Assembly (NCBI GenBank): GCA_009760855.2
Contig: WPIO01000116.1
Span: forward strand, 1,182,501 to 1,246,500
Length of the DNA stretch: 64,000 nucleotides
Source of the DNA: Cristatella mucedo
Taxonomy: Eukaryota > Bryozoa > Phylactolaemata > Cristatellidae
Reading direction: 5' to 3'
The notes under the pieces: model-generated
Told to the model about the DNA's origin: nothing
The model's input: only the letters and a program-made list of their open reading frames with translations
Database searches by the model: none
Shown here: piece by piece, positions 11,438 through 23,030 of the stretch
Numbering within the stretch: position 1 is the stretch's first letter
How the letters are laid out: every line of letters begins with the position of its first letter
Program-made: the position numbers and the translations under genes

Positions 11438-13172
11438 CATGCTACATTGTAGCCGAATTGCTGCCCGATTAACACCAGAACTACGTTCCAAAGTAGTCTT
11501 ACAATATGATCTAAAGAATAAACGAATTCGTATGACGGGTATAATTAAGTATTAATATTTGTCTGACTTTGGCCCAACCAAAAGTTGTTCGTCACTAAAC
11601 CTGCTGCTAAGCTCTCATCCCACACCGATAGGCGGAGGATAACGCTGCTAACAATATGCTTGCCACAGTGACGGGATTATGACGTCAGGCGAAATATTCG
11701 ACGGACTTCAAAGCTTTTGCAGCCCGCTGACTTTAAATAAGGTAGAGTAATATAACCAGAATTCGATCATTACGTTTAAAAATTAACTCATAATTAGATT
11801 ATTAATGTGTTTAGTTTGTAGCATAGCCAGGGGATTAGCTCTCGCTACTTTAGACTTATGACATCTGATTATGCCAGAATATAAGGTGCTGACGGTGGCT
11901 GGGAATGTCAGTATTACGACGGAGACGGTTCGGAGCGTTCCACTCAGAGAAACTTGTCGCTCAGCTGCTGAGACAAGCGAGTCCGCTTACCAGCCGGTAA
12001 GCAGTTGCTGATATAGTTTTGCCTCTGCCACCTTTGGTTACTAGGGTTCATTAATTGTTTGTTTCAAAGACGTGTTCCTCATCTGGTGCTTCCTATAGAA
12101 CTCTGCATTTGCAGTAAAACTGCGTGCACCAGCTTTCACCAATTCGTCACTTTTAGGCTCGCTAGGGCCGCTGGGTCCATTAAAGCATTTAGAAAGATGA
12201 GCGCCGCTTGTTACAGCAGCCGAAATAGTGATAGCTGCGGATCACGACAGATTCAAAGTTCGCGATCAATCAATTGCAGCAATATCTGAAATTGAGAAAA
12301 TACCGGCTGACCCACCTCCAATTTGGACCACAAGAGGAAGGGCTCTTATAAAAGCATACGATTCAATTGAAATCTTTTCTTGTTCACTTGTCGCTTCGCT
12401 CACTGGTTTGAACGTACATGTCTACCAAGTCCGTGCTTTTAAAGCTCGGTCAAGCACTACTGTTTTCTCAGCGTCTACCTCAATTACATCGTCAAGCCTG
12501 TGTATTATTTTCAGGTGACCAATACTAAAAGTTTGTACCAACAGTCTGCTGCTGCTCTTACGGCAACGGACACTATCCATAAAAACAGAGCATGCCGTCG
12601 GATAAGCAAATTACGCATGTGTCAATCTAACGTTACCGTTGAATTTAAGGACCTGTCTTTACCGTTCTTTTGTTCTTAGTCTGGAACCTTGTCCCTGATT
12701 AAATTCATGTTACTAGCCTGAGGTCCAACTAACAGGTGGTCAGATCTGTCGTCATGCCTTTAGTAGCATGCTGGCCGTAGCATTATACGTCATATGTTTT
12801 TCTTGCAGAATATGCTGGCATAAATCTTGCTCATTCTTGATTTTACAGCAAATTATAAAGGGATTATTTAGTTCTCGGGTTGGGGCTCTTCAGAGCGACT
12901 ATCACATTTAATGTCGATTGTGTTACTGTTACTATTAAGGGAACTAATGAATGTAGTAATTCTGGTGTTAGACGGGTCACTTGGTTTTCATACTGACTCA
13001 AACGGTACACGATAAAGGCCTGGGCCATTTTTGGAAGAGGACATTTAAAGTAAAATGGTACATATTTTTAAAGGGGAGGCTTTGTGCTTCTGGGCTAAAG
13101 ATAACAGCTACTAACGGCAAGTTGTTTTTGGTAGCCACTTCATAAATAGGTCGATTGCTTTCAAAATTGCTG
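11438..13172 (+). repeat. Recent segmental duplication, copy 2 (orphan upstream element, LINE-free)
   Basis: Near-identical to 1824-4205 but lacking the alpha LINE; the pre-insertion site reads GGCTGACCCACCTCC at 12305-12319. It carries the CRE octamer (11680-11687) and the conserved element (11815-12045), but no finger exons follow. Instead an AT-rich island begins immediately at the duplication end. Any promoter activity here would be orphaned. Confidence 0.9.
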
Positions 13173-14034
13173 TTTTTGCTGGAACTACATTGATAATCAA
13201 TTACTTGACTATTTGTGGGAATAGTGCTGAACTAACTTCTAATGGAAGTGGTGCTAATTTCACTTGTAGTAAAGAAAATGTTGTATATGATTGAAAAGAT
13301 TATTATTAAAATTATAATAACTAGATATAATGCAAAAAAAAATTATTTAAGGGTCTGATGAATGAAAGAAGGCTATGAGTCTAAATATTGGAAGATCAGA
13401 AGTGTGTAAGTGTATTATGTTTTACGAAATGATATGGTTTTTGGTTCACACATTCATTGTGATATAGAATTAATTGCTAATAGAAAACTAAAAAAATATA
13501 TTGCTAATTCTCATCCGATAAGATTCGCACAAATGCTATTTGGTAAAGTATTTGAACCAATAGCTGCTAAATATTTAGAAATAAAATTAGATGGAACTAT
13601 TGAAAATTCAAAATTCAAATAAATGTTTTAATAGTGATGGTGTCTATCGCTATTCTCCAGATGGAATTGTTGATCATGACACGTTAAAATAAATAAAATG
13701 TTCATGGTCTAGAAGTATAGTAGAAGATTGTATTCCAAAACAATACTTAGCTGAATATTTATTAGGACTTCACAGTACTAAAATTAAGTAGATGTTTTTA
13801 TAGTGAATTTGAAATCGTTGTTCCCGGATTAAATTGTGTTGATGTACCTAAAGATTATGTTGCTGCTGCGTCAGTAAGAATCCCAACTAGTTATATTTTT
13901 GATATGCCGGTAAGAGAACCTTTGTTTATGTATTTACTTAAAGAGGAGAAATAGTTTAATTTTGAATTTGATATAATAAGTGATTACGGTAGATTCGATA
14001 ATAAAAAGAGTTCTGGTTTAATAATAAAAAGAGA
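13173..14034 (+). pseudogene. AT-rich island with broken PD-(D/E)XK nuclease-like gene (YqaJ / lambda-exonuclease type)
   Basis: Base composition changes sharply at 13173 to roughly 30% GC by eye, with codon choice dominated by A/T third positions. Three successive reading-frame segments on the plus strand look like one former protein. The first (13410-13622) has a GKVFEPIAAKYLE motif. The second (about 13624-13795) has SPDGIV, then IKC, then PKQYLAEYLLGL. The third runs to a stop at 13952-13954. Order and spacing of G-x-x-x-E, S-P-D-G, x-I-K and a Gln/Tyr helix are those of the YqaJ/lambda-exonuclease branch of PD-(D/E)XK nucleases, which process DNA ends in phages and large DNA viruses. It is dead: frames shift near 13623 and 13790, and a TAA at 13690-13692 sits where the acidic residue before IKC is expected. 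The donor (virus, bacterium or organelle-like element) is not identifiable by eye. Confidence 0.5.
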
Positions 14035-14740
14035 TCTGTAAGCTGCCATTGCCTAATCGCACATGCTGTTACGCCAGTAATTAGTGAGTTGCAGAAGTTA
14101 AGACGGGATATCACGAATTCATGGATCAACTTCGGCGTGGTCTCTAGCAAGTCGCGAGGGAGTTCCAAGCTTAGGGAGCATACGTACTAAATGCAGGGTT
14201 TCCACAAAATTTGAGATTTGTACAAGGGAGTGGTAAACTGTTTAATTTGGAAAAGTGGGTGATACCATGCTTGGCCTGGTGGAGGAATTGATCTGAGATA
14301 TAATCTACAGCCAAACAATGAAGTGACCCACAAGTGAGCGACAAAACCTTGAAGTCGATCCCTTGCTTGACTGGGAGCCAGTTCAGGTCGGTGATAAGTC
14401 GTGTGATGCGGCAACTGCTACGTTCATACGTACATAGCTGCAGAGTTTTGCTCAAGCATTAATCGCCTGATTGCACATGCCAGCCGTCCAGAAACCGGAG
14501 GGTTACAGAAGTCGAGTCGAGATATAGCTACTGCGAAGCTCACGACAAACAAGAATATCTGCAGGGTTTCAAACTTTCTGTAACAACCTAGCTGCAAATC
14601 CATGCAGCCCAACAAGCAGTGAGTAACATAAGTCAATTGGGGACGTAGCAAATGCACGGAGCAATTTACAAGGAATTTTCTTAACTTAGCAAGCCAAAAT
14701 TTTCGCAACGTCTCGCGGTTAAAAGTGGTCTGGTTTGACT
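14035..14740 (-). mobile_element. L2-like LINE alpha coding fragments, two pieces in tandem
   Basis: On the minus strand, 14740 to about 14150 reads through decayed but recognisable alpha C-terminal sequence: ISRLDFCN, LACAIRRL, DLNWLPVKQGIDFKV, then NSLPRDLLE. From about 14130 to 14035 the more upstream segment appears again (ISRLNFCNSLITGVTACAIRQ). So a second copy is abutted out of order, by nested insertion or local rearrangement. Frames are interrupted and no RT catalytic region is present. Confidence 0.75.
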
Positions 14741-14744
14741 GTTA

Positions 14745-15175
14745 AACCAACGCTTTTATGTAATAAAAGGTCAGTATTGACTACATCACCTACAATTTCT
14801 GGCTGTGTAGATAGTGCCTAGACCGTTAGAGCAGATTGTATGCATTATTGTTTGAACATTCTGGAAAACAAATCGTTTTTCCAAAGCTAGTAAGGTGGTT
14901 CTATCCCAATTGAATTTCAAATTGCTTGTTGGCATCCATGTAAGGATGATGTATTCCATACGTGTGACCAGGAAAACAAATGGATTCAATGTGTTTGACG
15001 GCTGAGAGGGATCATAACAGAGTAGGAATGTCTTCTGCATGTTAGTTAAACTTCAAATATTCATGTCAGCTATATTGACGAGGTATTGAGTATATACCGT
15101 GAAAACAACAGGACTAAGTTCTGATCCCGGATGTACCCTATTCACCAGTAAAACTCTGTAGATTATCTTTGCTCC
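14745..15175 (-). mobile_element. Degenerate non-LTR reverse-transcriptase fragment, different from alpha
   Basis: The minus-strand translation shows HPGSELSPVVFTVYTQYL, resembling the RT motif G-V-P-Q-G-S-x-L-G-P-L-L-F. Further on, VTRMEYIILTWMP, then LLALEKRF, resembles the thumb-region L-E-Y-x-x-x-x-W-x-P and Q-R-R-F motifs of Jockey/CR1-type LINEs. A frameshift separates the two. Decayed and inactive. Assignment to a clade is not possible by eye. Confidence 0.4.
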
Positions 15176-15329
15176 TTTGGATAAATACTTCAGTGTTCAA
15201 TTAACTTAACTACTCTCGAGTCTCCCATGGAAAATACCTGACCCTTAGCCAAGGACTCCGTTGATGCCCAACGGGGATGAGAGGTTCTGGACGAAGACTT
15301 GGTTATTGATTGCAAAAGAATAATAAAAA

Positions 15330-15612
15330 TACCGTTGATATAGCGCCCTCAGAGAACTCGATTTCTTTTTAGGTGCTTTAAATTTGCTGTAAAGTGAAAC
15401 ACGATTGAAATTGAGTAATATCATGCTTGATAAAGAACGTGAACAACATAGTTAGGGGTGACATGCACAGGGTCAGCATCCAAACGTGCTTAGTGGCAGC
15501 GTGCACATTGTCAGCACATATAGGCACATGATGGACGAATCACAGAGACCCACTACATTTTGTCCGAAATAGGTGTTTTTAAGTGCTTGTCGAATGTGGT
15601 CAAGTAAGGGAA
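15330..15612 (-). mobile_element. L2-like alpha 3' tail, copy A of a tandem pair
   Basis: Reverse-strand copy of the alpha tail: TATAGCGCCCTCAGAGAACT at the 3' end, and the TAGGGGTGACATGCACAGGG and GTGGCAGCGTGCACA stretches characteristic of the 3' untranslated region. It stops where coding sequence would begin. Confidence 0.75.
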
Positions 15613-15621
15613 TATTCTATA

Positions 15622-15955
15622 ATAATAATAATAATGCTCTTGATAAAGCGCCCTAAAAGAACCGAATCTCTCTCTAGGCGCTTTACATTTTCTGGAAATG
15701 GAAATGCGACTGATTAGTAAGTAAAATCATGCTCGATAAACAAACAAATTAATAACGAAGTTAGGGGTGACATGCACAAGGTCAGCATGCAAATGTGGTT
15801 AATGGCAGCGGGCACAGGATCAGCACGTATAAGCACATGAAGGACTAATCACGGGGATCCAATAAATGCTGTCTTAAATATGTGTTTTTTTAAGTTCTTT
15901 TTAAATGTGATCTGGTAGGGGGATGTTCGAATGAAGGTCGGAAGGGAGTTGTCGT
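15622..15955 (-). mobile_element. L2-like alpha 3' tail, copy B of a tandem pair
   Basis: Begins with a run of ATA repeats (the LINE's terminal trinucleotide tract in reverse), then TTGATAAAGCGCCCT and the same 3' untranslated landmarks as its neighbour at 15330. The two are in the same orientation, ten bases apart. Confidence 0.75.
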
Positions 15956-16430
15956 CATTTGTCGTTATTATTATCATTGGGATTAGAATGCTTGCCTCCT
16001 AACTTCAAACCTCGTCCTAACCTAATAATGTTGGCTCTGCACCAAATCACTTTCATTTTAAACCTAATTATAACGTGAAAAATATCACTACTTTCTTTAT
16101 TCCAAGGTTTAAACTGTGATTATTTTTGGAACCGTCTTAATCACGGAACAGAGCCCTTTGATTCACAGTTTTCAATTTATAAGGCCACGATTATGGAACA
16201 AAGCTACGACCAGTACGGAGAACTCGTTGATCAGGCCAATGGAATACCAGATATATTAGAGACACTGCTTTAAGAAAACACTGGGTATCTGCAAAAAAGG
16301 AACCATTGGAAAAAAACGAAAACTTAAATAGTCCTTGACCACTTACTAACGAATACGTGACTATATGGAGTACGTTTTTCCAGCAATTGATTTCGAGGTG
16401 AAGGATTGCTCGGTAAGTTGAAACTAATAT
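15956..16430. other. Unassigned spacer before block II
   Basis: AT-rich sequence with no persuasive reading frame, repeat or RNA gene. Confidence 0.35.
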
Positions 16431-17149
16431 TTCCGGACAATTAACATATTCCTTCTTGGAAATGACTAAGTATCCACGCAGCTAAGCAACACCGAGAAGA
16501 ATTCTTACACAAATTCTACACGAAATTCGCTTCTTCAATGCGATGAGCGAAAAGTTGAGTCTCCTACATGTTGTTGTATCTCCGTCTGTTTTACGTGCCC
16601 GACCGGCTTACGCAAATCCAACTATAATTCTTCATGACTTTCTAGGACGAGTGAAGCTTACCTTCCTAACCGAAGCACGTAAATTCATCACACCATTTGT
16701 ATTACACATTCATTGGCAAATGGCCTTAAAACCGTAATTACTGAGCTTATTTTTTTAACCAGAAATAATCTACTTCGCTATATGGTAGCTAATGTTAGAG
16801 TCTTCTGGACGCAAGAGATGCTTTCAAATAAACCTTTAATATCTTATCTAAAGAATAAACTTGTTAGAACGACGTGAACAATTAAATATTCATATTCATC
16901 CGTATTTTTTCAGTGACGAAAGTGTTTTATCAGTTAACCAGCTACGAAGCCGTAATCGGAGGCCAATAGGTTGCGAACAACTCTTGTAACGACTTTCTTG
17001 CCACAGTTACGAGATTATGGCATTAGCCGAAATATCCGATGTTTTTTAAAGTTTTTTTATTCTTCTTACTTCAAATTGGGAGAGTATTCAATCCAGAATA
17101 AGATTATTACGCTAAAGAGTAACTCATAATTCAATTATTTATCAGTTGT

Positions 17150-17395
17150 ATTTATGTCGAAGCTAGGGGAATTAGTTCTGGCTACATCAGACTTATGACG
17201 TCTGATTAGGCCATAATGTAAGGCCCGGAGAGTAGCTGGGAAAGTCAGTAATACGACGGAGAGGGTTCGGAGCGTATTTCTCAGAAAACGTATGGCTCTG
17301 CTGCTGCGACAGGGAAGTCCGTTTACCAGCCGGTAAGCAATTGCAGATATACTTTCGCCGCTTCCATCTTTAGTTACGGGCGTTCATGAATAGAT
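17150..17395 (+). promoter_or_regulatory. Conserved upstream element, copy II
   Basis: Same landmarks as copy I: ACTTATGACGTCTGATTAGG, a GGGAAAGTCAGTAATACGAC stretch, and TTTACCAGCCGGTAAGCAA at 17322-17340. It lies 0.75-1 kb upstream of the first coding exon of copy B. Confidence 0.4.
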
Positions 17396-17841
17396 TTTTG
17401 CAGCAACCGGTCGTCATTCGGTGCTTCTTCTAGAACTCGGTGATTCCATTATTACTGCATGCTGCATCTTGCGAATATTTTGTTGGGCTTGGAAGGTCAG
17501 GTGGCATTGTTAAGCAAGGTGTGAGCCGCTTGTCGAAGTTGTACTGATAGTGACAGCTGCGGTTTTCTCTTTTGAAATCATGAAATTTCTTACACCTTAA
17601 AGAACATTGTCTCTTTCAAAGCACCTTATGCAGGACGTAATTTTTGCATGACCGTACGGTTGGTATCTATATGCTAAATGTTAAGCGACAAATATAGCTA
17701 GTGTTGACGTACACAGTGCTAGCCTGCATACAATCCCACTACTAACCGCACTTCTTCCTTACCAGCAGCGGCTACCTCGAGCAGTGAATCAACTTCAATG
17801 TCGTGTAACTCACCTTTAGGTTCTAACCGGTTGGCAGTCTG

Positions 17842-17975
17842 CCTTGGTGGAACCTAGTTTGAGCGGTTGCTCGTCACGACCTCGGGGCACGAAGCTATTT
17901 TGTTCAAATCATAAGGTGCTCAACCTTAAGTGTCACTGCAAGTGGTTGACTAGTCGCAAAGGATTGACTGTTGCT
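17842..17975 (+). mobile_element. Old degenerate SINE-2 copy, block II
   Basis: TTGGTGGAACCTAGTTTGAG, then GCGGTTGCTCGTCACGACC, CACTGCAAGTGGT and GTCGCAAAGG follow the SINE-2 head and body in order. It is at the same place as the copies at 5243 and 25350. Confidence 0.6.
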
Positions 17976-18148
17976 ATAAATAAGTGGTTTGACATCATCT
18001 GGAATGGTTACCTTAACTTGAACATAATCTAACTTTGAGCTAGAGATATGAGCAGTCAATGGTTTTAACGCGAAAATATATTTATGTTATGAAGACTTCC
18101 ATGTTATATATTGCTATTTTAAATCCAATTTCATCATTAGACTTCTCT

Positions 18149-21100
18149 ATGAGCAAGTCTAGAACTACTGAGAACGGTATGGAACTTACAGAATCCTTAC
18201 CGAAAAGGCAAGAGAAGGTGGACATAAACAGCCTTGGTAGTATAATGACCACCCTCTTCAAGTTGCTGTAAATTGTGAGGCTGGTCATTGCAAGCCTTAG
18301 GGTGGTTTTGACGGTTAAATGTCTCGACATCCAATCTTTCTTAACGGTTAGATTTATCTATTACTCTGCTACTTGAGTGCATTTAAAAGCTACGTTGATA
18401 TTTTGTATGCACATGCACAGCCCGGTATTATAGAATATACATTATACAATTTCCATTACTTTCAACTGCTGCAAAATTGTAGGCCGTGCATTAGGAGTTA
18501 TGGACAAAGACAATTTCCGTGATCGCTGTTGCTGACTCACGTTTACTTAATACGATGTAGAGTTCAACCTTTTCTGGGAGTGTGTTCTGAAGCTGCATCG
18601 AGATATCGGTAAGCTACTAATTTTACTTTCTTAAGAACGTGTAAGGATACTTGCTACTTTTGTAAGTGATAAAATTCCCGTTTCAGCTAAGTGCATTTAT
18701 TTCGTAGCAACCACTAAAAAGATTGCCCCAAATTAGAGTTCGACTGGGATTTACCATGAGTATCTCGACTAGTCCCAGTGGCTGACTCCTTCTGTGCAAA
18801 AATGTACTTCTCCTTTGTTGAAAAAATAGTTGGAAACTGGATAGTGACCATTCGTTAAGTTAAGATTTTTAATTTGGAATATATCTGATCCAGTAATGTA
18901 ATGTTTCTGTGTCTGCTACTCCACAAAGTCACGAGGTGGGGGTCTCGTGAGTCAGCTTAAGAATTCTGCTCAGTATTTACTGATGGCCGTAACTGCATTA
19001 AAGATCAATGAGCAATGGTGACACACTACAAAATCTCAGGTTAAAATACCTAATCTCAACTCCATCCGCTTGCTAACGATGCCGAGTCACAAGTCTCAGG
19101 CCAGGCAATAATAGTGTAACGGATTTTACATTGGAAGACATAGGGATCTGGCTACTCTATCCCAAAACCACGAAGGTGGGCTTCTGCTAATGTTTCCATA
19201 GGATATGAAGTCATAGGTATTGATTGATGTTAACGTTCAAATTAGCAAGTTCTAAAATTTTATTTATAATCGTATTAAAAACTTGCAACTCTATTTTATC
19301 TGAGACGTTCCTTCACCTAACTAGAGTAATTATTGGCATTCCTAATTATTTATAGTAGACATATATACAATTTGATCTTGCCAATTCCTCAGTCTTCAAT
19401 AACAATGTTTGGCAGCATTTAAAATACTTCTGAGTTAAATGCATGTGTACATCATTGCCCACAGATTTCATTAATGAGTTTCAAACACTTGACGAGTAGA
19501 AGGTTGTTTTAGCGACTAGTGCCTCATAGAACGTGCATTTTAACCAGCGAATCTATTGCTGTCGAGTCGCTCTATAGAAGAATGCTATCACTTACCTTGA
19601 ATTGCAAATTTCTCATTATATATGTCTCTTTAGTACTTTCGAATTGTGCATGCAATTGAATACGATTGAAATCAATACGACTAATTATCTGTTTAAATTG
19701 TATTTGATGTCCTGGCAAGCTAAACATTGTACTTACCATCGGGTTTCCTCTCTAGTAGTCTCGCTCATGCTTCTTAATGCTTGGATCAGACACCTTTGTG
19801 AAAACTACTTAGTGCTACATTAGCAAGGATAGTTTAAAATTGCCGGAGTATCGGTACCTGCATAGGAACTATGGTTTGACGTCGAATACAAACTCCCTTG
19901 AACAAGCGCTTTCAACTACCCATACTGTTCGATTTTTGAAAAGACAGAACCATGGAATTTGATGCAATGTACCCAACAATAGTTTTATTTAATGCTCTGT
20001 ATGTAGACATAGCAACTTATGGGGAAATTAAAATTCGACAATACATCTGCCTTGGTCATTACCTAGGACATACAATTAATAACTATTCGGATGCCACGTT
20101 CAGGATGGAAAGTGGCATGGGTTGTACCTATTACATGGTTTCAGCTTGTCCGAACCAAGAAATACAGTTTTTTAGTCTGCTTTAATTTTATGAAGTATGG
20201 GGTACATGATTAATCGCATTTGAGTTAGCCGCGTTGAGGATTTAGCATGAAATACTACACTATCCATGTAATTCGCAAAATCATTTCTAATTGTGACGGC
20301 TTAAAGACTGGGTTTTACCGACAATGCTATAACATCTTGGGTTTTCAAGAAGATAGTTCACGTCAGGGACATTTTGTTCTTGCATAATGATTTAATTTAC
20401 TATCAATAGTCTAATGTACTGACTATTTCAAGAGGAGTATTTATTTAGCTCATAAGAACCTCTTAACAGATTTTTCCTATTCTGGTCCGGATAAAATGAA
20501 ATTCTCAACACATTTTTTGCGACGTTAACAATCAAATAATATGTTTCAACTATTGTAGAAACTGAGCTGGAGTCACAGCATTCATAAATTGCCGTGTCAT
20601 CAGACTTACACAAGAAGTATACCAACAAAGATTTGAATAAAGCTCAGCCAGTTCTGGGAGCTTGCAACGTAAAGGAAAAGCCTGAACTAAGACATGGTTT
20701 TTCAAGGAAACGCAGGGCATCTGCAAACACAGAGCCATTTGACACGCTGGAGGATGCAAGTGAATCAACACTACCTAATGGCGAGTTGGGACCTTCAACG
20801 AGTAAACGTGTCAGTTTATCAATTAAAAAAGAAAATGGCGATTCAATAATGGACAGTAGCTTGAAGAAGGAACATCGGTGTGAGACATGTGGCAAGGTTT
20901 TTTCTCAGGCCTGGAATTTGAGGGCACACTTGAGAATCCATACTGGAGAAAGGCCCTACGAATGCAACTACTGCGAAAAGAAATTTAAGCACTCCACTCA
21001 TTTGAGCACACACTTGATGACTCATACGGGCGATAAACCCTATCCATGCTCACTGTGTGAATGGTCGTTTGCATGCAGATCCCATCTTAGATCTCACGAA

Positions 21101-21208
21101 CGGGCTCACAGAGGAGAACTACCTTTTGAATGTGATTAATGTGACATTGCCTGCACTTGAATGCAATACTTAAAAACCCACCACAAGAACTGTCACAATG
21201 CTCTGTAA
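18149..21208 (+). pseudogene. Zinc-finger paralog B, disrupted (exons 18149-18236, 18561-18608, 20559-21208)
   Basis: Same architecture as gene A: exon 1 of identical coding length (88 nt, MSKSRTTENG then SLPKRQEKVDI), exon 2 of 48 nt (NLFWECVLKLHRDI) and the finger exon from 20559. The exon 3 equivalent is absent, but because all junctions are phase 1, exon 2 could splice to exon 4 in frame. The exon 1 donor is weak (G|GTAGTA). Exon 4 has TAA at 20585-20587, eight codons in, where A has CAA. Beyond it the frame is open to 21139 with three complete fingers (first begins [14 protein letters not shown]). A second TAA at 21137-21139 and a TGA further on destroy finger 4. A shorter protein from an internal start is conceivable, but a decayed copy is likelier. 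Confidence 0.7.
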
Positions 21209-21749
21209 CAAAATTGCTTACAACCGTGTCAAGATGTTCACTTGAGAAATGAATGCAATTATATTATATTTCAAATTTTGCTTTTGCTTATGCCTGTAAA
21301 TAATATGCAATAGGTTGTATCAAATGATAACTCTTCCATAATACTAAGGTCCGTTGATAGATATAAATAATTACAAATATAGACTTTGGGATGCCAGCAA
21401 GACTAAGAAGCCTAAGGTTAATTGTAAAAGCAACATTGGGATGTCGCTTGGAGAGAGGCTGATCGTGTAATTAAAATTGAATGCCAGAACACATTTTCTT
21501 AACAATATTTCAGAGTTATCATATTGCTATTTGGCTAAGCACATCGTCGGTGACAACAACTAAGGGCAAGACATAATGTCAACTAGGTAGAAGCTGGTTT
21601 GTAGACAACTTTACACGACACCGATAACCCTCAGTGTAATATTATTATTCTAAACTATAGTACGTCTGACATAGAACCATCAGAGAACAAACTATCTTTG
21701 TCTGCAATTTTTGTTAAATTTGGAGGAAAAATGATCGGATGGCTTGTGG

Positions 21750-21990
21750 TACGATGCTCAATAAACAACAAGTAAAAGGTGGTCCTTGGTCACATACACC
21801 AGATCTGCATGTATGTGTGGTTAGTGGCAGCAAGCACAATGTCAGCAAGCCTATGCACGTAAATGAATAATCAATGCGATTTACTAAACGCTATTATAAA
21901 TGAATGTTGTCAAGTCGGGAGATGCAAATGTATCTCTGAAAATATGACCACAGAGGACACATTAGGCCAAAGCCATCTAAATGAACCGCA
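21750..21990 (-). mobile_element. Old L2-like alpha tail, block II copy
   Basis: Read in reverse, this shows ACGATGCTCAATAAACAAC, then TGTGGTTAGTGGCAGCAAGC and CACAATGTCAGC, matching the alpha 3' untranslated region. Aligned remnants are at 10365 and 29690. Confidence 0.45.
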
Positions 21991-22740
21991 TGCTGTAAGA
22001 ATTGTTGATAGTAGTCCCGAAAAATAAATCAAATAAATGACTGCTCAGTCGAAAATGAGTTTATATATCGCAAATTCTTTAACAAAAACATGTGGCCTTT
22101 TTAATTTTCCAGTTGTCTTCTACTTAAAATCTTCAAATGTCCCTCTCCTTGCTCATCTCCCTCTCTTTTGTGACTGGACTGCGAAATTCTAACAGGAATA
22201 AGAAGGCATAAGATAGAAATTATGCCGCTACAATCTCAGGGCGCTGAACATGAAAACACCTGCTGTACCTTATAATTAATCCAAAAGCTTAATTCGGACG
22301 TTAAAAAGTTGCGTGTTCAAAGCAAAGGTAATTACACTATCGGTTCTACTGAAACTGAAGGTTCCAGTCAATAATTAAGAAGCTACCATGCTCAAAGCAA
22401 CACTCTGATAAATGCCATGCAAGGATTATATAAATGCCAACATAGCCTTATTTTAGCAGCTTTCCTTGCTTAAAATAAAAAGTTACAAAGTCCAGTCCTT
22501 AATTTGTGAAACTATTGGTTCGATTTGGCAATGATAAAGCGACAGGCTTCAGCCTCGATTAGAAAAATGCCTAGTTAATGCATCTATTAGGATTCAGATT
22601 TTTCATTTACATTTATCGGATTATATGACGGTACAGATCTTTTACAGGAAAGAATTAAAAGGCAGCTTCCTCCCGTTCGCAATAAGATCGCACACTCTGG
22701 TCAGAGACTGTTAACTAGAAGCTTAAACCAAGAATTACAG

Positions 22741-23030
22741 TAATAATAATAATGCACTTGATAAAGCGCCCTCAGAGAACTCATTCTCTCTATGAGCTTT
22801 GCATTTAATGCAAAGGGAAATGCAATTGAATGGTGGGTAATATCATGCTTGATAAGCAAACAAAGTGAATATTATATTTAGGGGTGACAGGATGCACTGG
22901 GTCAGCATGCAAATGTGGTTAGTGGCAGCATGCACAGTGTCAGCACCCATAAGTACATGAAGGATGAATCACAGGGACCCACTAAATGGTCTAAATAGGT
23001 GTGTTTTAAGTTCCTTTTAAATGTGAATAC
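22741..23030 (-). mobile_element. L2-like alpha 3' tail between blocks II and III
   Basis: Starts with AATAATAATAATGCACTTG, then ATAAAGCGCCCTCAGAGAAC, and continues with the usual alpha 3' untranslated landmarks up to ACCCACTAAATGG. The copy is 5'-truncated before any coding sequence. It sits at the join of blocks II and III. Confidence 0.8.

Larger units (their letters stand above)
16430..22740 (+). repeat. Paralogous block II (carries zinc-finger copy B)
   Basis: Collinear with blocks I and III: start region near 16430-16560, conserved upstream element 17150-17395, old SINE-2 at 17842, exons of copy B, and 3' flank. It is the shortest block. The part that holds an old LINE fragment and exon 3 in blocks I and III is missing around 19200-19250. 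Confidence 0.65.

Noticed and set aside
13410-13955. Alternative genetic code (TAA or TAG read as an amino acid) in the AT-rich island
   Set aside because: The nuclease motifs are spread over different frames as well, so frameshifts are needed in any code; decay is simpler.
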